The notes: a model not told the origin generated them from the sequence alone. Counted from the first letter of the stretch, positions 23,066 to 36,114 are shown. The stretch: 64,000 bases of DNA from Acanthosepion lycidas (GCA_963932145.1 OZ010571.1:118568121-118632120); one strand, 5' to 3'. Numbers and translations: made by a program.

Positions 23066-25160
23066 ATCTTGAAAAGTAAAATAAAGAATTTCTTCAATAA
23101 GAACAAACATCATGAATTTGATTCTAATAATCTACTCCTATTCCGCTAAAGATTACATCGAAATCACTTAATTACTGGGAGAATATTTATCAGGCTGTGA
23201 CATTAAAGCGTTTATTATGTGCCTGGATAATATTGTTTGTTTACCGGTACATCAACTCCTTATGGGTTACTTAATGCCAGCATTCAATTTTCTTGGTATC
23301 ATTAGAAATTTATTTTACAAACAGATATTGCTGGTAATATTTTCCTTAAAGAAATGCATTGCTAGTAATTGTTAGAGTTATTTTTTTAATTTTTACTTAA
23401 ATCTATTACTTGTAATTTTTGTTACTATGAGAAAATATTGCTGGTATTTTTCTTATAAGCACTTTTATACTTTCCTTTTGTTTTGAGCACAGTTTGGGGT
23501 TAAGAATTCGCCCATAGCTGGGGCCCTAACAGGTACTTCGACTGCGGATCAGGGTGGACCTGCAAACAAAAGCAAGTAAGAGATGCTCACATTTTTCCCA
23601 GAACTTCCCGATCAGGGGCTTTGCTGCTGAATGTAGCTTATCGTCATACCCTGAACATGTCCAGAGAATAAGCGACCACCAGGAATTATAAAAAATTAAT
23701 TTATGTTTGTCATGAGAATTTCTCTTCACAATATTGTATTTTCTCTCAGTTGATTGACTTAACTGGTAATAGAGGATGATTGATATTAAATTATATTGCA
23801 TACTCTTCTTCCTTTCCGTGTTTATAGCACTCAGTGTGTCCATCAAATTTTCATTTAAAATCATAAATCCATGAACAAAGAGAGACCAGCCACTTCCTCA
23901 TTTATCCTCTATTATCATACTGGTAAATGAATTTCTCGATACTAAACGTTCAACATGCAATTTTATTAAAAATAATATTTTTCTACACGGGCCTATTTCT
24001 TTTGTAGTCATTTTAATTGTGTTTGTCATTGTTTGTGTTATAGTGAAATTCTTGCAATACAATCTGTAATTTTACTATTTTACTAGTGTACGTTGAAAGA
24101 CCTACACTAGTAATAAAATCTTTTTCATAATCACAAGGTATATGGTTCTGTTTTATTGTTGATTAGTTGAAAATATATATCTGATATATCTGATGCAGAT
24201 ATCATTTGATAAATATGAATGCGTGAGCAAAAGACTGAATAAGATTTAACCACATTTGCGTCCAAAAGGAAACAATAAAATAGGCCACAGAATGACTGAA
24301 AATAAACGAAACCAATTTAGTGTAAGTTGGTTTATTTACATACACAAGACATATGGAAGACAAGTTGGTCAGAAGAAAGCAGTGTGTTAGCTACATAATG
24401 AACATGTATAAATGCTTGGTAAAACAGGGAATAATAGAGATGGCATGAAACATCAAATTTATTATGCGTTATATAAGACAGTAAATCAAAAAACCTCTCT
24501 CGGAGATTGACCTGTCATCTGTCGATTCGAACAGCATATCCCGAACGATAGAAATACAACCATCAAAATAAGACAACTATCACGGGATAATACTAAAATA
24601 GTCTACAGTAGGTGATGTAAGAAAAGACACGAAACATTAGTTATTATCATAAAGAATAAAGCTCATATTTGTATGAAGGGAAAAAGGATGATATTTTGTA
24701 GATCATATTGGGTTTCAATCGTATAATGGGTTTCTACGAGGAATATGTCTGGAAATCTTACAAATGAGAACTTTCAAGCCTTAAATCAACATTTGAAACA
24801 CTACATAGTGTTAAATTACACTCACGCATGAGGGAAATAGGAAATATCTCGTAAACGAAGAAGCGCCTGCGTGAACCTTGATGTGCCTTACATTTTCGTA
24901 GACGTACAAACATATTAATGTAAACACTCGCGTTCAAATCAAGAATTAAATAATGTTTTCCTTTTGGCGGTTAATCGATCTCGATTCTTGACGGTCATAA
25001 TCGTAACTACGACAAGAAATATTTTTAATCAGTTATATTTTCAAGTTTAAAACGGAATTCACTTGATATTTCCGCCAAAAAGAACAATTAAAGGATTCAG
25101 CGTGAGGCATTTGGACTACAGAAAAAAAATCAAAAAAATCATAGGATTTGAAAAATAAAT
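23066..25160. other. AT-rich stretch, nothing recognised
   Basis: The 112-residue minus-strand frame at 23526-23864 has no recognisable motifs and no coding-like composition. The sub-segment 23480-23680 is less AT-rich but has no partner in the window. Confidence 0.5.
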
Positions 25161-25164
25161 TATG

Positions 25165-25720
25165 AAATGTGTATTTAAAGCATTTGCACTACGTTTGAGA
25201 GAGCCAGTTATTTTCCTAACATACACCAAAATCCGAAAACGCATTAAGAAAGCGGAAGCTGTCTCCCAACAACAAAGCAAATTATTAAGAAACGGGAAGA
25301 TTTCATTAGAAACGAAGAAAAGTTTGCTTAGCTCTTATACAACATCGGTCCCCCTATATGGCGGTAAATGCTGAACAACTATCTCACAAATGGTGAAGAG
25401 ACTTGTGACAACGGAAATTTGATTCTTCAGAAGGATGCTGAGAATTCCACGGATTGATCACTTGACAAAGTATTAATGAAAATAGAAACAAATGGACACT
25501 TATTCATAAGATGAGAAAGAGACAGTTAATAATTTTAATGCACATAATGAGGAAAGAGAGCTTGAAAAAATGACACTCACAGGAGATATTTAAGGCAAGA
25601 GGTACAAAGGGAGAAAGTACATAATCTATTTATTGATATCGTGTAAATGAATTGTATATCAGGGCTTAGGAGAGATTGCAAAATATCAAAATTTATTAAG
25701 AGATTAAAAGAATAAAAAGT
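25165..25720 (+). mobile_element. LINE 3' coding remnant (YGSxCWT group)
   Basis: Shows KLLRNGKISLETKKSLLSSY (25277-25340), the LETKK-L-SY block that precedes the YGSECWT motif, here YGGKC at 25360. Then follow ISQMVKRL, FFRRMLRIPRID near 25423-25460, RNKWTLIHKMRKRQL-like sequence near 25488-25530, HIMRKESLEK near 25540-25570 and a GKRYKGRKY piece. This is the same order as at 29.4, 36.3 and 42.8 kb. It is the C-terminal part after the reverse transcriptase of an RTE/L1-like LINE. Frameshifts and stops are present and the 5' part is absent. Confidence 0.8.
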
Positions 25721-25791
25721 GCAGAAGTTGTGATCGCCAACATCCTGGAAAAGAAAAAGATAAAACGACGACGAAACAGTCTGTCTGTGGA

Positions 25792-25793
<2 letters not shown>

Positions 25794-25857
<64 letters not shown>

Positions 25858-25910
25858 ATGTGTGTGTGTGTGTGTGTTAGTGTGCGTATGTGTGTGTGTG
25901 TAAATATAAA
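25794..25910. repeat. (TA)n-(TG)n compound microsatellite
   Basis: TA repeats to about 25846 are followed by interrupted TG repeats to about 25901. Confidence 0.97.
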
Positions 25911-25980
25911 TGAAAAAAATCCCCATTAAACCCTTCTAGAAATACCAACTATATAATAATCACAAAAGAAAAAGAAAAAT

Positions 25981-25983
<3 letters not shown>

Positions 25984-26051
<68 letters not shown>

Positions 26052-26052
26052 A
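25984..26052. repeat. (TA)n microsatellite
   Basis: About 60 bases of perfect TA, then a GTATGTATATA fringe. Confidence 0.98.
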
Positions 26053-27425
26053 TATCACCACAGACAAAACAAATTAAGATGATCACTGCGAACAAAAACA
26101 GTAAGGTCTTCCAACATGATCTACAATAAAAATCAAATGTTCAATAAAGAAATGCTGTTTGATTGACTATTTGCAGAATGTTAGTCCACTACTCCCAATT
26201 ACAACACCATATGCATATTATCAATACTTTTTTCGCGCCGAATAACCTGTCATTTATACGATAGTTTTGTCAAATAAATTTCATATTTCAATACAATAAA
26301 CCCAACAAAAATCATGCAAATCCTTATCTATAACATGATGATACTATACTACGAAATATGTAAAAAGAGGTTTAAAATTCTGGGAAGTATTAAATATCAT
26401 CCCAGACTAACATATATTTAAACATCAAATTTAGTTAAGACAAAACAAAAAGGCACAACACGAAGTGTTGCTTGAAACCTGGTACTTCAAAAAAATTATC
26501 CTGATGTGATATTTGAAAAATGATCAAACTGATATAAGAAAGATACATAAACATAATCATCTAACAAATTAATAAAAAGTATTTTTCCTATGGCACTTGA
26601 AACCAGAGAAAAGGTGACCATTCTATACTCATATTTATCAGAAACCAGGAAAATTCTACGTAATATTGAAAAAAAAGATAAACAGCATAATTCTAATCAA
26701 ACAACCCTTGTTTGTATTTAACAATATATATATATATATATATAAATAAATTCAGGAATTATTCATACATAAACAAATACAAAGGTTAATGATTAAATGG
26801 CGAGAAATCCATCTTCGCGAACAATTCAATAATATACAAAATCCCCGAATCTGTTTATCAATGAAAGATCCTATTTTATAAATTTCCGTCGCATTAGATC
26901 TTTTTATTTTACAAGCTTTCGTCTGTTCCTACAGACATCCTCAGGTATGAAATAATGTGTTCTTGTTTATACTTTCAGTAATAAGTGGACAAACGAAAAC
27001 AAGGTTGTAATCCGAAAAATGCTATGAGAAATGTGTGTTATAGTTTTGGAACTTGCAGTCGCAACGCTGAGTTTGAATTTAAATTTTAAGGTTAAAGTTC
27101 TGCGTTTATGTACAAATGTAGTGATAGAGAATTATTTTTTGCTGGTAAATTTTCCGTCAAAGTGGCATGAACTATATTGTTCAATAATTACAGTAATAAT
27201 TAATTATTAATAATTAATAATTACAGTAATAGTAATTGGATAATTCGTGAATTTGTAAATTGATTGCACCTTTATTGAAATTAAAATAACTGATCCAAGT
27301 GCAACTTTTGGATAATAAGTGCGACATTACATTGCGAATAGGTGTTCTGTTTTAGATTTAATGTTTTATTCTCTTCTAACTTTTCTAAATCCGAAGACAT
27401 TATACAACAATATACAAGAATAGTA
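26053..27425. other. AT-rich stretch with minor repeats only
   Basis: It contains a short TA run (26724-26744), a motif TTTCGTCTGTTCCTACAGAC near 26919-26938 that looks like part of a dispersed repeat, and a small local AATTATTAAT-type repeat at 27180-27235. No coding homology. Confidence 0.5.
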
Positions 27426-27429
27426 ATTA

Positions 27430-27850
27430 TAGAAGAGTAATCATGAAGACAGTAAATATCGATTGATATTGCATTTGATTTTATCAAGATCAAACTTAAC
27501 TGGAATGCATGAAACTGGAAGAGAGTTCCACAAGCGAGAATAGAAATTATTAGTATAGAACTTACGATTACATCTAGCCAATACAACTGTAAGTTGAGGA
27601 GACCTTGTTGTCAGTCTTGTACTATACTTAAATACATAAAGACTAAGTAACATTAGAAAGAACTCATCCGAAATTGATCAATTTGCGGTGGAAATTTACT
27701 GAAACCGAGGCACTATGTCAGGCTCAATAATATTTCTAATTCTTCATTGGATTTTATCAAGAACCTCCAAATATATATCAGGAGCACCAGATTGACGTGG
27801 CAGCAATATTCTAAGCATGGACGAATGGTAAACGTGATTTTCATAAAATT
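27430..27850 (-). mobile_element. CR1/Jockey-like LINE 3' end, minus strand
   Basis: On the minus strand, a piece near 27835-27780 reads IRPCLEYCCHV, the usual RP-EYC-H-W block. Then at 27653-27441 come TTRSPQLTVVLARCNRKFYTN, followed by FYSRLWNSLPVSCIP and KCNINRYL. SRLWNSLP is the signature near the C-terminus of these LINEs. The 5' part is missing and there are several breaks between the blocks. Related degraded copies are at 38.3 and 58.2 kb. Confidence 0.85.
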
Positions 27851-28339
27851 ATGTTAGATTTATCTCCGGTTTAGTGATATCGTAATTGCAAAAATGACCA
27901 AGGAAGAGGCTTAGAAAACTAAATCCTGTGTAGAAAACTTTCTTTTTTAATTCAATTCAAGAGAATAATGACGCTCTTACAATACAATCGGTAATTCTTG
28001 CTCGTTTTTACAGGATTATTATTAAAGCTTGGAAATTTACTTTAATAAAGATATATCGGCGAGTCCCACGCGAGAAAGGTATACCATGTGTCTCTCATTG
28101 ACCATGGGGAATGAAAGAAAGGTTAATCCTTAATGGATGCCATTCGGTTATATATCCATGCCAATATACATTATGAACAATCTAAATGAGTCAACTTTAG
28201 TTAAGCTCTAAATGTTAAGTAACATTGATCTATATGTTGTTGTATTGAGAAACTGGATTGCTATTCGAAAAAAGAATTTTAAGTTTGTCAATAGATTTAA
28301 CATGTAGAAAAAGAAAAATATTTCAAACATCGAAAGACT

Positions 28340-29700
28340 ATATTGAAGTAATCTTTCATGACGAAAGATGGCAACTTAAATGAAACAAAAATATTGAAAC
28401 ATCTGAAATATTAAAAATAACATCAACCTTGGACAAGATGAACAGGAACAAAATCATTAAGACTAGATGAGATTTGAATAGAGATGTTGTCGGCCTCTTA
28501 GACGATTTAGGCATTGACATCATTACGGTTATTTTAAATGAAATATATGACAGTGGCCACATACCGGAAGGAGTTTGTACATTTATCCTACGAATTCAGG
28601 TGCAAATGATTTAGAGTCCAATCTTAGTGAGCCACATGAAAAAGTTTAACATCGGAATGTCGATGAATAAATTGTCTAGAAGAATTCCAAAAGAATTATG
28701 GCAAGAATTCCATGGCTTCGTTAAAAAAATGTGACAGAAAATAGAATATTTTTGACGAGAATGGTATTAGAAATAGAAATCAGAAGGAATATACCAATGT
28801 TTCATAGACTACGCAAAAGTATTTGGTAAGGTACAATGCAAAGATCTCTTTGACTCTATATGTAAATTTGATTAATTTGAGAAATACCTGAGTAATTATG
28901 AAGAATATATAAGTTGATATATATAAGTAAGCCGACAGAAAATGAATTGCGTAAGTACATAAAAAAAACGAAAGAAGAATAAACGTCTTCACAACAGATT
29001 CATTTAACCTATACAGCTATGCAATCCTAAGCGATCTAGATGCCTGACTATAATTTATTGATAGAAAGTACATTCCTAATCATTTAAGATACAAACACCT
29101 CTCTATTGATCGCAGGCACTGAAAGAAAACCGAATAAAATCGTAACAGAAAGCCGAAAGAAATGACTAAACATCAGGTGAAATACGACAGAATTTATGGA
29201 CATAATTAAGTGTAAACGCCCGTCCGAACTACAAGTTAGAGGTGTCAAAGCCAAGCATGTTCAGAAATTTAACCATCAACGAAATGTGTTAAATGACGAC
29301 GAAACACATGACTCCAAAATAAAATGGTGGATTGCATTCGAAATTCTAAGTAGAGATTTTTTTTTATTTGTTAGAAACAAGATTTATTTATAAACAAAAA
29401 CAGTTTACTGAACTACTATGTAATGCCAATCATCACATATGTCACTGAATACTAGCTATTTCAAAAGTTGAAGAAGAAACATCAGGCAATAGAGGTATAA
29501 TTTTAGAGAAGAATGGTTAGAATATCATATACAGAGCATGTGACTTAGGATGAGATTTTAAGCAAAACAGAAACTATCACTACACTTCTGATTCCAATCA
29601 GAAAAGAGAATGTTAACATTTCTAGGCACTCAAAATGACGTCTCAGTGAGGAATGATTCGTTATTATTTACCAATTTCCTGCGAGATCAGATTTCGTATC
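28340..29700 (+). mobile_element. LINE with RT and C-terminal remnants (YGSxCWT group)
   Basis: The longest copy of this group here. The N-terminal side of the reverse transcriptase is seen at 28480-28560 (DDLGIDIITVILNEIYD, then SGHIPEG). Next come a SHMKKFNI-like piece near 28625, and CFIDYAKVFGKVQCKDLFD near 28800-28855, where FIDYAK is the RT motif usually written FVDY-KAFD. After a gap, ELQVRGVKAKHVQKFNHQ and NVLNDDETHDSKI at 29228-29320 are the counterpart of KFKYLGSVLTEDGKCD. Then come ITYVTEY at 29430-29450, RRMVRISYTEHVT near 29511-29545 and a PIRKENVNISRHSK-type stretch. Old, with many frame changes; no conserved catalytic YADD was found. Confidence 0.75.
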
Positions 29701-30213
29701 TTTTCCACCAATTGATGTACACCAAAATCTAATTTGAGTCTTCTTACCCATGTGAGTGTAATGAAACATTTATAATATACTAATGACTATTGATTTTTAA
29801 ATATTAAACAGCAGCAGGTTTTTCCGTTCCTGCCTGCGACTAGAAAAATAACTGTTCAAATTATTCTTCCTAAAAGTTCAAAAGAAGAAGATTAAAGTTA
29901 GAATTGCATTTAATGTGTAAATCAAACTTCCACCGTAATACAGAGTATCATTCAGTTAGCGTTCTCTTTTCATGAAGTCCGATTTTAGATCCAATACACT
30001 TGCTTTCACAATAAACTTTCATTTTTTACTCGCAGAGGAATTGTTCCAAGCATGTTGAACTTCACATTAAGGCAAATCAATCAAAGTAAAAGGAAGAATA
30101 TATTTTCCGAGAAAAAAATATATTGGTTTCCTAAAGTGGAAATAAATTCTAGAAAATATATTTGCACTTAGTCTTTCTAAGTTTCTTTTTATTTTAATCT
30201 ATTTTAAAATGGA
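29701..30213. other. AT-rich stretch, nothing recognised
   Basis: Between the LINE remnant and the 147-bp repeat. No motif recognised. Confidence 0.5.
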
Positions 30214-30360
30214 AAGAAATTGGAAATAAAATATTAAATAAGTGGATTTTTTATATAAAAAATGTGTTTTTCTTCTTTTTTAAGATAATTTTTTTTAGCG
30301 CAATGAAGTCAAATAATTATATTATGAAATAAAATAAATTTAGAAACTGTTTTTCTACAA
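30214..30360 (-). repeat. 147-bp interspersed repeat, copy 1
   Basis: It is the reverse complement, with about 15-20 percent differences by eye, of 36499-36645. Landmarks are AGAAATTGGAAATAAAATAT at the left and AAACTGTTTTTCTACA at the right. No coding capacity. The second copy interrupts a LINE, which shows this is a mobile unit of about this size. Confidence 0.8.
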
Positions 30361-32685
30361 AACCGAACACATTAATACAGTACGAAATTTTCCTAAATTC
30401 GCTAAATATATTTCGCTTTATTTTCCGACTTCAATCTAAATCCTCCGGGAAATATAGGCGTTATTTGAACAACTAATCTATTTCATTATAAAATACATCG
30501 ACAAACAATGATTTATTTCAAAAATCCACAAAAAGCATCTCATAAATAAATAACAAAATGCAGGTTGTAATGAATAAATTCAAAAATGCTTTATTCTGCT
30601 TGATCAGCAAGAAAGTAAATGATATCACGCTGACGCCTTTTATGTTTTGTGATAATCCAATGTGTTTATTCTGTATTATATAAGGGGAGATAATTAGAAC
30701 AGGATTTTATTACCATACAGATATGGTTATGGAAACAAGTTTTATTTTTCTACATTAAACAAGAATCATGATATTCAATGGCAATTAAGCACTCTGTTTC
30801 TAACGGTATTTTGCTATGTTTTCATATATTTCTTTCCCCGCGGGAAAACACCATTCGCTACGTCATTGCACTTGATTGAATTTTATATCCTCAGTATGTA
30901 AGTCACACATTTGACTGCCGTGCGTTGTCTCTTTTTTTTACTTGACTCCGTCGTCTAAGAATTCCTGTAGTTTGCTTCTGAGTTTGCCAGCAACATAGTG
31001 TCAAATGCCTATTTTATGATGTAAGATTTATACAATAATAAATACTGATAATACTTTCAATTCTCTTAAGGTCTTCGCGCTGTACAGAATAAATATTGTG
31101 ACAATAAAAACAGATAATATATGAACAGCCTACCAAATATGTCCAGCTATGGATTAACGCACAAAACATTTTCACGCACGAATCTTTACTTTTCTAGTGG
31201 TTTTGACTTCGTTGTATACTAACCGCCCGGGATCTTGGGTCGATCAAACTTCATAAATATCAATTTCTTTATGTACATATTTTATCTTTTCACTTAAATC
31301 GTGGGAAATTACAATCATTTGATTCTTGCAAGAGCTTACTCAAGTGGTGTACGTAATTGTATATTAGCCACCGGCTCATACAATCAGTGTAATTGCTCTG
31401 TAAGTATCTTTAATTCTTCTTTTAAATCACTAAAAACCTTTCCCATTTGAAAAAAAAGCGCTACAAGACAATATTTGTCCTCTACATCTATATCTTTGTC
31501 GAATTGATCAAGATTTTGTTAAAATCCATTTACTTCAGGATTAGTATGTGGATCCGTTAAAGGTAATCACTACGGGGGCGGGGCGGCATTTTTCATTATA
31601 AAAGAGTATATCTGTCGCGTCGAGTTTTTTTTTCCGTACTGGGGGCTGACATTTATTTATATTTCTATTATTTTTTTTTTTTTTTTGAAAACAATTCCTT
31701 AGTCATTAGTTACATTTTAGCGTCTCTCTTCGTAGTTTCTTTTTTCTTTTCTTTTTTCCTTTTATTTTCTTTTTATTTATTTATTTATTTTTGTATATAC
31801 GAACCTATACATAGCAACGGCAGTTAAAAAAATGCAGTAAAAGAAATTATTTCGAAATACCTAATAAGGACTTAATCGTGTTATTTATAAAAATGATTGA
31901 GATATTTTGGGCGTTGAAATGAAAACTCTATTTATATTCCTGAATCTTTTCGGAGATACTTGCTTCTTTGCTGTAACTTCAGAATCCTTTCTAACCTAAG
32001 CTAAGTTTGTTTTCGGTTGGTCATTTTCAAACTGAACTGCGTGTGAAACCCAGTATAAATTAAAATGATTGTTATATTAAAACGAGAAAATTATACATTA
32101 ATTTGAAATATACACTTAATATATATTGGAGATATATACAATTGATATAGGTTCATTTTTAACTTAGGACACACCATGGTACTTTCTCGGGGTTGAAAAA
32201 CTCTCATTTCCAAATGAAAAGAAAGGATTCCATTCATTCAATCCTTTTCTATATGTTGCTTTCGGTTTATCGTGTTGTAGAATTTAATAAAATGTTATTC
32301 TTTTCAAGTCAATCTCAATTACCTTCATTATATTCACTTATTGCCTCCTCTTCTTTCCCTCATGTCACACGGCAATTAATATAAGCATTAATTTTACAGT
32401 AAGTATCTACACTGAGTGACTGTCGATCCTTGTATTCGGTGAACTTTAGTATAAAAATGTCAGCCTAGTTTTGCTGAACAGAAAGACTTATAATTTTAAA
32501 ACTTTTTTTTTTCTCGCGAACAATATTTTGCAGACTTGTTCGTTTCCAGGTAATAAAATCATAAGATATGTGATTAGAAAACATGTTTACCTGTAAACAT
32601 GTTTTTTTAAAATATATTCATGACAAAAAAAGTACACGTCGAGAGGATCCGTAACATCAAATCAGGGAACGTTCATAATAGAGAG
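30361..32685. other. AT-rich stretch with one promoter-like cluster
   Basis: No gene recognised. It contains a GC-box/TATA-like cluster at 31574-31603 (listed separately) and a 26-bp palindrome at about 32579-32604. Poly-T tracts are common around 31.6-31.8 kb. The 63-residue frame at 32193-32384 shows no family signature. Confidence 0.5.
31574..31603 (+). promoter_or_regulatory. GC box plus TATA-like motif
   Basis: GGGGGCGGGGCGG at 31574-31586 is a strong Sp1-type GC box, unusual in this AT-rich setting, and TATAAAA begins 10 bases further at 31597. Such a pairing could serve as an RNA polymerase II core promoter with a start near 31625-31630. No open frame downstream is recognisable, so the assignment is tentative and chance is a real alternative. 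Confidence 0.25.
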
Positions 32686-32689
32686 CTAC

Positions 32690-33050
32690 AATTACTTCAA
32701 ATTTAGATAGAATACACCAGAGAACTCATCCACAACAAAAAAAGTAAAACTCGCAATGCACAAAAATATAGAAGGACCAGAAATATCAGAATTTCTGAAG
32801 CCTGAAGTGAAAGCACTGGTCAAATTTTAACAAGAGCAAAGCAGCAAGGCCGAATTGAATTTTAATAGAAATTCGAGCTGCGTTAGATTATCCCAGCATT
32901 GACTAAAATTATAGGAACATTAAAACAAATATAAGACAGTAGTGATATGCCGAAGACATAAGTAGATCAATTTTTCATAGTACTTTCGAAGAAACCCGGT
33001 GCAAGCGTATGAGAACATTATCAGACAATCAGACGAATGAGCTACAGAAA
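32690..33050 (+). mobile_element. LINE reverse transcriptase N-terminal remnant
   Basis: Changing frames give NIEGPEISEFLKPEVKAL near 32765-32820, SKAA, a PSID-KI-GTLKQI stretch, SSDMPKT near 32940-32960, IVLSKKPGAS near 32978-33007 and EHYQTIRRMS near 33012-33040. This is the segment leading into RT in the YGSECWT-group LINEs (KPEV-AAL, then IYDSG-IP, then LPKKPGA-CE-YRTISLMS). The gypsy fossil starts directly after it, which suggests the fossil inserted into this LINE. Confidence 0.7.
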
Positions 33051-36000
33051 AAAGGGCTGTCATTTTTAAATATGGAAGATTTGCAAAAAGTAGTTGACCA
33101 AATGTTAAAACTAAATTTGGACCAGCAACAAAAATCAGAAGAAAGCTAACAACTATTTTTGGATTTACATAAACAGCAAATGGAATTCCAAAAAATTACG
33201 CTTCAGAATACTGAACTATAACAGAAACAACTTAAAGAATTACTCTTAAATGCATTAAAAGGCTCAAACTCTGAAAAAGATACAATATTCTCCCAGAGTA
33301 TAATCTACAACTCAATGGAAACCTTTGAATACGTACCAGAGGAAGACAAAACGTTCCAGGCTTTTTACAGGCGCTACGAAGATATTTTCAACGTAGACTG
33401 TAAACAATGGCCCAGTAAAAAAAGGTACGTCTACTATTGAGAAAACTGGGAACTGCAGAACATAGTAGGTTCGTAGACTTCATACTACCCCAGAAAACGA
33501 CTGACTTCGATTTTTCAGAGACGATTAAGCTCTTATCGGAATTATTCGGGCCTAACACAACCTTGTTCCACAAACGTTGGAAAGGCCTGAACACAGTCAA
33601 AGACAACCAGCAAGATTTTCTAACTTTTGCAGCATCGGTGAACAAGCTATGTAATGATTTTAAACTAGCCGAATTGACTGCCGATGATTTCAAGTGCTTA
33701 GTTTTCGCACAAGGTCTAGTATCTGCAGAAGACGCCGAAGTCAGACGACGGGTACTGACTAAGCTTGAGAACGAACAAGGATTGTCTCTACAAAAACTGG
33801 CAGAGGACTGTCAAAGAGTAATATCTGTAAAGCGTGACTCAAACACTATCGAGGAATCAGGTGTGACTCAGATTAACAAAATCAGAAGTAAGTCTACCTC
33901 CTATTCCCCTCAAAAAGACAAAAGGCAAATCTCATGTCCTAAATTACGCAGTAACCAAAACCCACATAAGTTAAAGAAACCGCCTGGACCATGTTACCAT
34001 TGTGCTAAATGACATTGGATGAAATTCTGTCCAGTTAAGAACAAAAATATTGCAAAAATTGCAATAAAAGTGGGAATACTTTAACTTCGTGCTGGTACGC
34101 CGACAGAACGAGAAAACACAAAAATATTGTTGATAGGAATTTAAGAAAATATGTAACTGGTGATATTGTCAATAAGTCCATTAAATTCCAGCTTGACTCG
34201 GGTCCTGATATTTCAACCATTAACTGGCGTACTTGGCGAAAATTGAACAAGCCGACCTTATTAAAAACGGATAAAACAGCAAAATCCGTAACTGGCGAAA
34301 ATATTAACATCTTAGGCGAGGTAATACTTACAGTAAGACTAAATGGATTTACCAAAAAGCTCAAAGCCTACGTATTAAAAATTTCAGACAACTAGTTTGG
34401 AACTGATTGGATAGAAAAATTCAATCTTTGGGATTGTCCAATGAGTACATTTTGTCGCAAGATACAAAGTACAACGTCCAATTTGAAATCTAAAAAAGGA
34501 ACTCAAACAACAATTTCTCCAGGTTTTTTCTGGCAGCCTTGGGAAATGTACTAAAATGAAAGCTAAGTTCAAGTTGAATGACGGTGCACAACCGGTATTC
34601 AAAAAGAAACGGAATGTCCCTTTCGCTGCTCTAGAGCAAATCAATAAAGAGTTAAATAGACTCGAACACTGCAGGTATTCTGTCAAAAACAGATTTCAGC
34701 GAGTGGGCAGCACCTACGGTCTACGTAAAAAAGAAGTCCAATCAAATACGAGTATGCGCAGATTTTTCCAAAGGGTTAAACGATGCATTGCAAGATCACC
34801 ACTATCCTCTCCCAAGCCCTGAAGAAATTTTCAATAAACCCAATGGTGGAAATTTTTTTTCTAAAATTGACCTCTCGGATGCATGCCTTCAGCTAGAGGT
34901 GGAAGAAGAAAGTTCCCATTTGCTCTGCATAAACACCCATAGAGGGTTGTACAAATACAACAGACTGGCTTTTGGAGTAAAGGTTGCGCCTGCAAATTTC
35001 CAGCAGGTCATGGACGCCATGCGGGGCGATCTTGACTATACAACAGCCTATTTGGATGATATACTATTTACTAGTGACACTACGGCAGGGCAACGGAACC
35101 ATATAATAAACGTATTCGAAAAGATACAAGAATACGGATTTAATGTTAAGGAGAAAAAGTGTGACTTTTTCTTACCAGAGATTAAATACTTAGGTCACAT
35201 TATAAATAAATATGGTCGTCGGCCGGATCCAGAAAGAGCCAACGCGATCAGAAACATGCCAGCCCCAGAAAACTTTCAAGTGTTACAAAGCTATCTTGGC
35301 CTAGCTAATTTTTACCAAGGTTTCATTAAGAACATGCAAAATTTCAGAGGGCCTCTAAACCAACTTTTAAAAAAGGACAAACAATGGTCATGGACTCCGG
35401 AATGTCAAGACGCATTCGAGAAGATCAAGAAAACTCTTACTTCAGTCCTCTCCCTCACACATTTCGACCCTAGTCTCGAAATCATAGTCGCAAGTGATGC
35501 AAGCTCGTACGGCATAGGCGCTTGCATATTACATAAACTGCCAGATGGTTCGCGAAAAGCTGTGGCTCACGCATAAAGATCTCTACTTCCAGCTGAGAAA
35601 CAATAAATCCCAAGAGGAAAAAGTATTAACAGTTTTATTTTTTTTCTCCCCTTTTCAAAAAAGAAAACTCTTTGGAAGGTGGGTATTGTGAGACCGGAAA
35701 CTACCTACACAATATACACCTACTTAATATAGGCCTGGAAGAGTCTTCCAGGCCGATATTAAGTAGGCGACATAGCACTCTACAGAGAGTGATAAAGAGT
35801 GACACAGAGAGACAGTGAGAGTCTCGTGCGATTACCAGTCCAAGATGCGATTTATGAATTGTATATATTGTGAGACCGGAAACTACCTACACAATAGACT
35901 CTTCCAGGCCTATATTAAGTAGGCGACATAGCATTCTACAGAGAGTGACACAGAGAGAGAGAGTGAGAGTCTCGAACGACTACCAGTGTTGGACACTAAC

Positions 36001-36114
36001 TTATAGTAAGCTCTGCTTACACTATCTCTGTAACCTGTTGTTAATATATCTTTCTTACATCCAATCGGTGTTCCGTGTTTTACTTCTGTGGGCCGAACTT
36101 TGGCACCCACATCA
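33050..36114 (+). mobile_element. Ty3/gypsy-type fossil with intact-looking stretches
   Basis: Parts in order: gag at about 33065-34030 (LRKLGTAEHSRFVDFILP and KCLVFAQGL, ending in a CYHC zinc knuckle); protease near 34190 with a DSG-type active site; the GTDWIEKFNLW linker near 34400; reverse transcriptase at about 34560-35250 with FSKIDLSDA and YLDDILF; RNase H start at about 35465-35575 (VASDASSYGIGA). Integrase is absent. A polypurine-like tract (GGAAGGTGGG) sits just before an LTR-like sequence beginning TGTGAGACC at 35687. No 5' LTR is seen. The long frames retained in gag (191 codons) and RT (262 codons) make this the youngest of the three gypsy fossils, but it is broken at several places and lacks essential parts. 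Confidence 0.9.
35687..36114 (+). repeat. 3' LTR region with a duplicated head
   Basis: TGTGAGACCGGAAACTACC occurs at 35687 and again at 35869, so the first about 182 bases of the LTR are present twice in tandem. Only the second copy continues to the LTR end near 36114 (CACCCACATCA). The first copy holds a palindrome at 35719-35767 of two 24-base arms around CCTACTTAATAT and AGGCCTGGAAGA. The second copy keeps only one arm. Confidence 0.8.

Noticed and set aside
23526-23864. 112-residue minus-strand frame as a host exon
   Set aside because: No recognisable motif, no splice-site pattern that I could support, and composition like the surrounding non-coding DNA.
33388-33693. 101-residue minus-strand frame
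   Set aside because: Antisense shadow of the gag remnant of the gypsy fossil; the same holds for 34035-34364 and 34384-34686.
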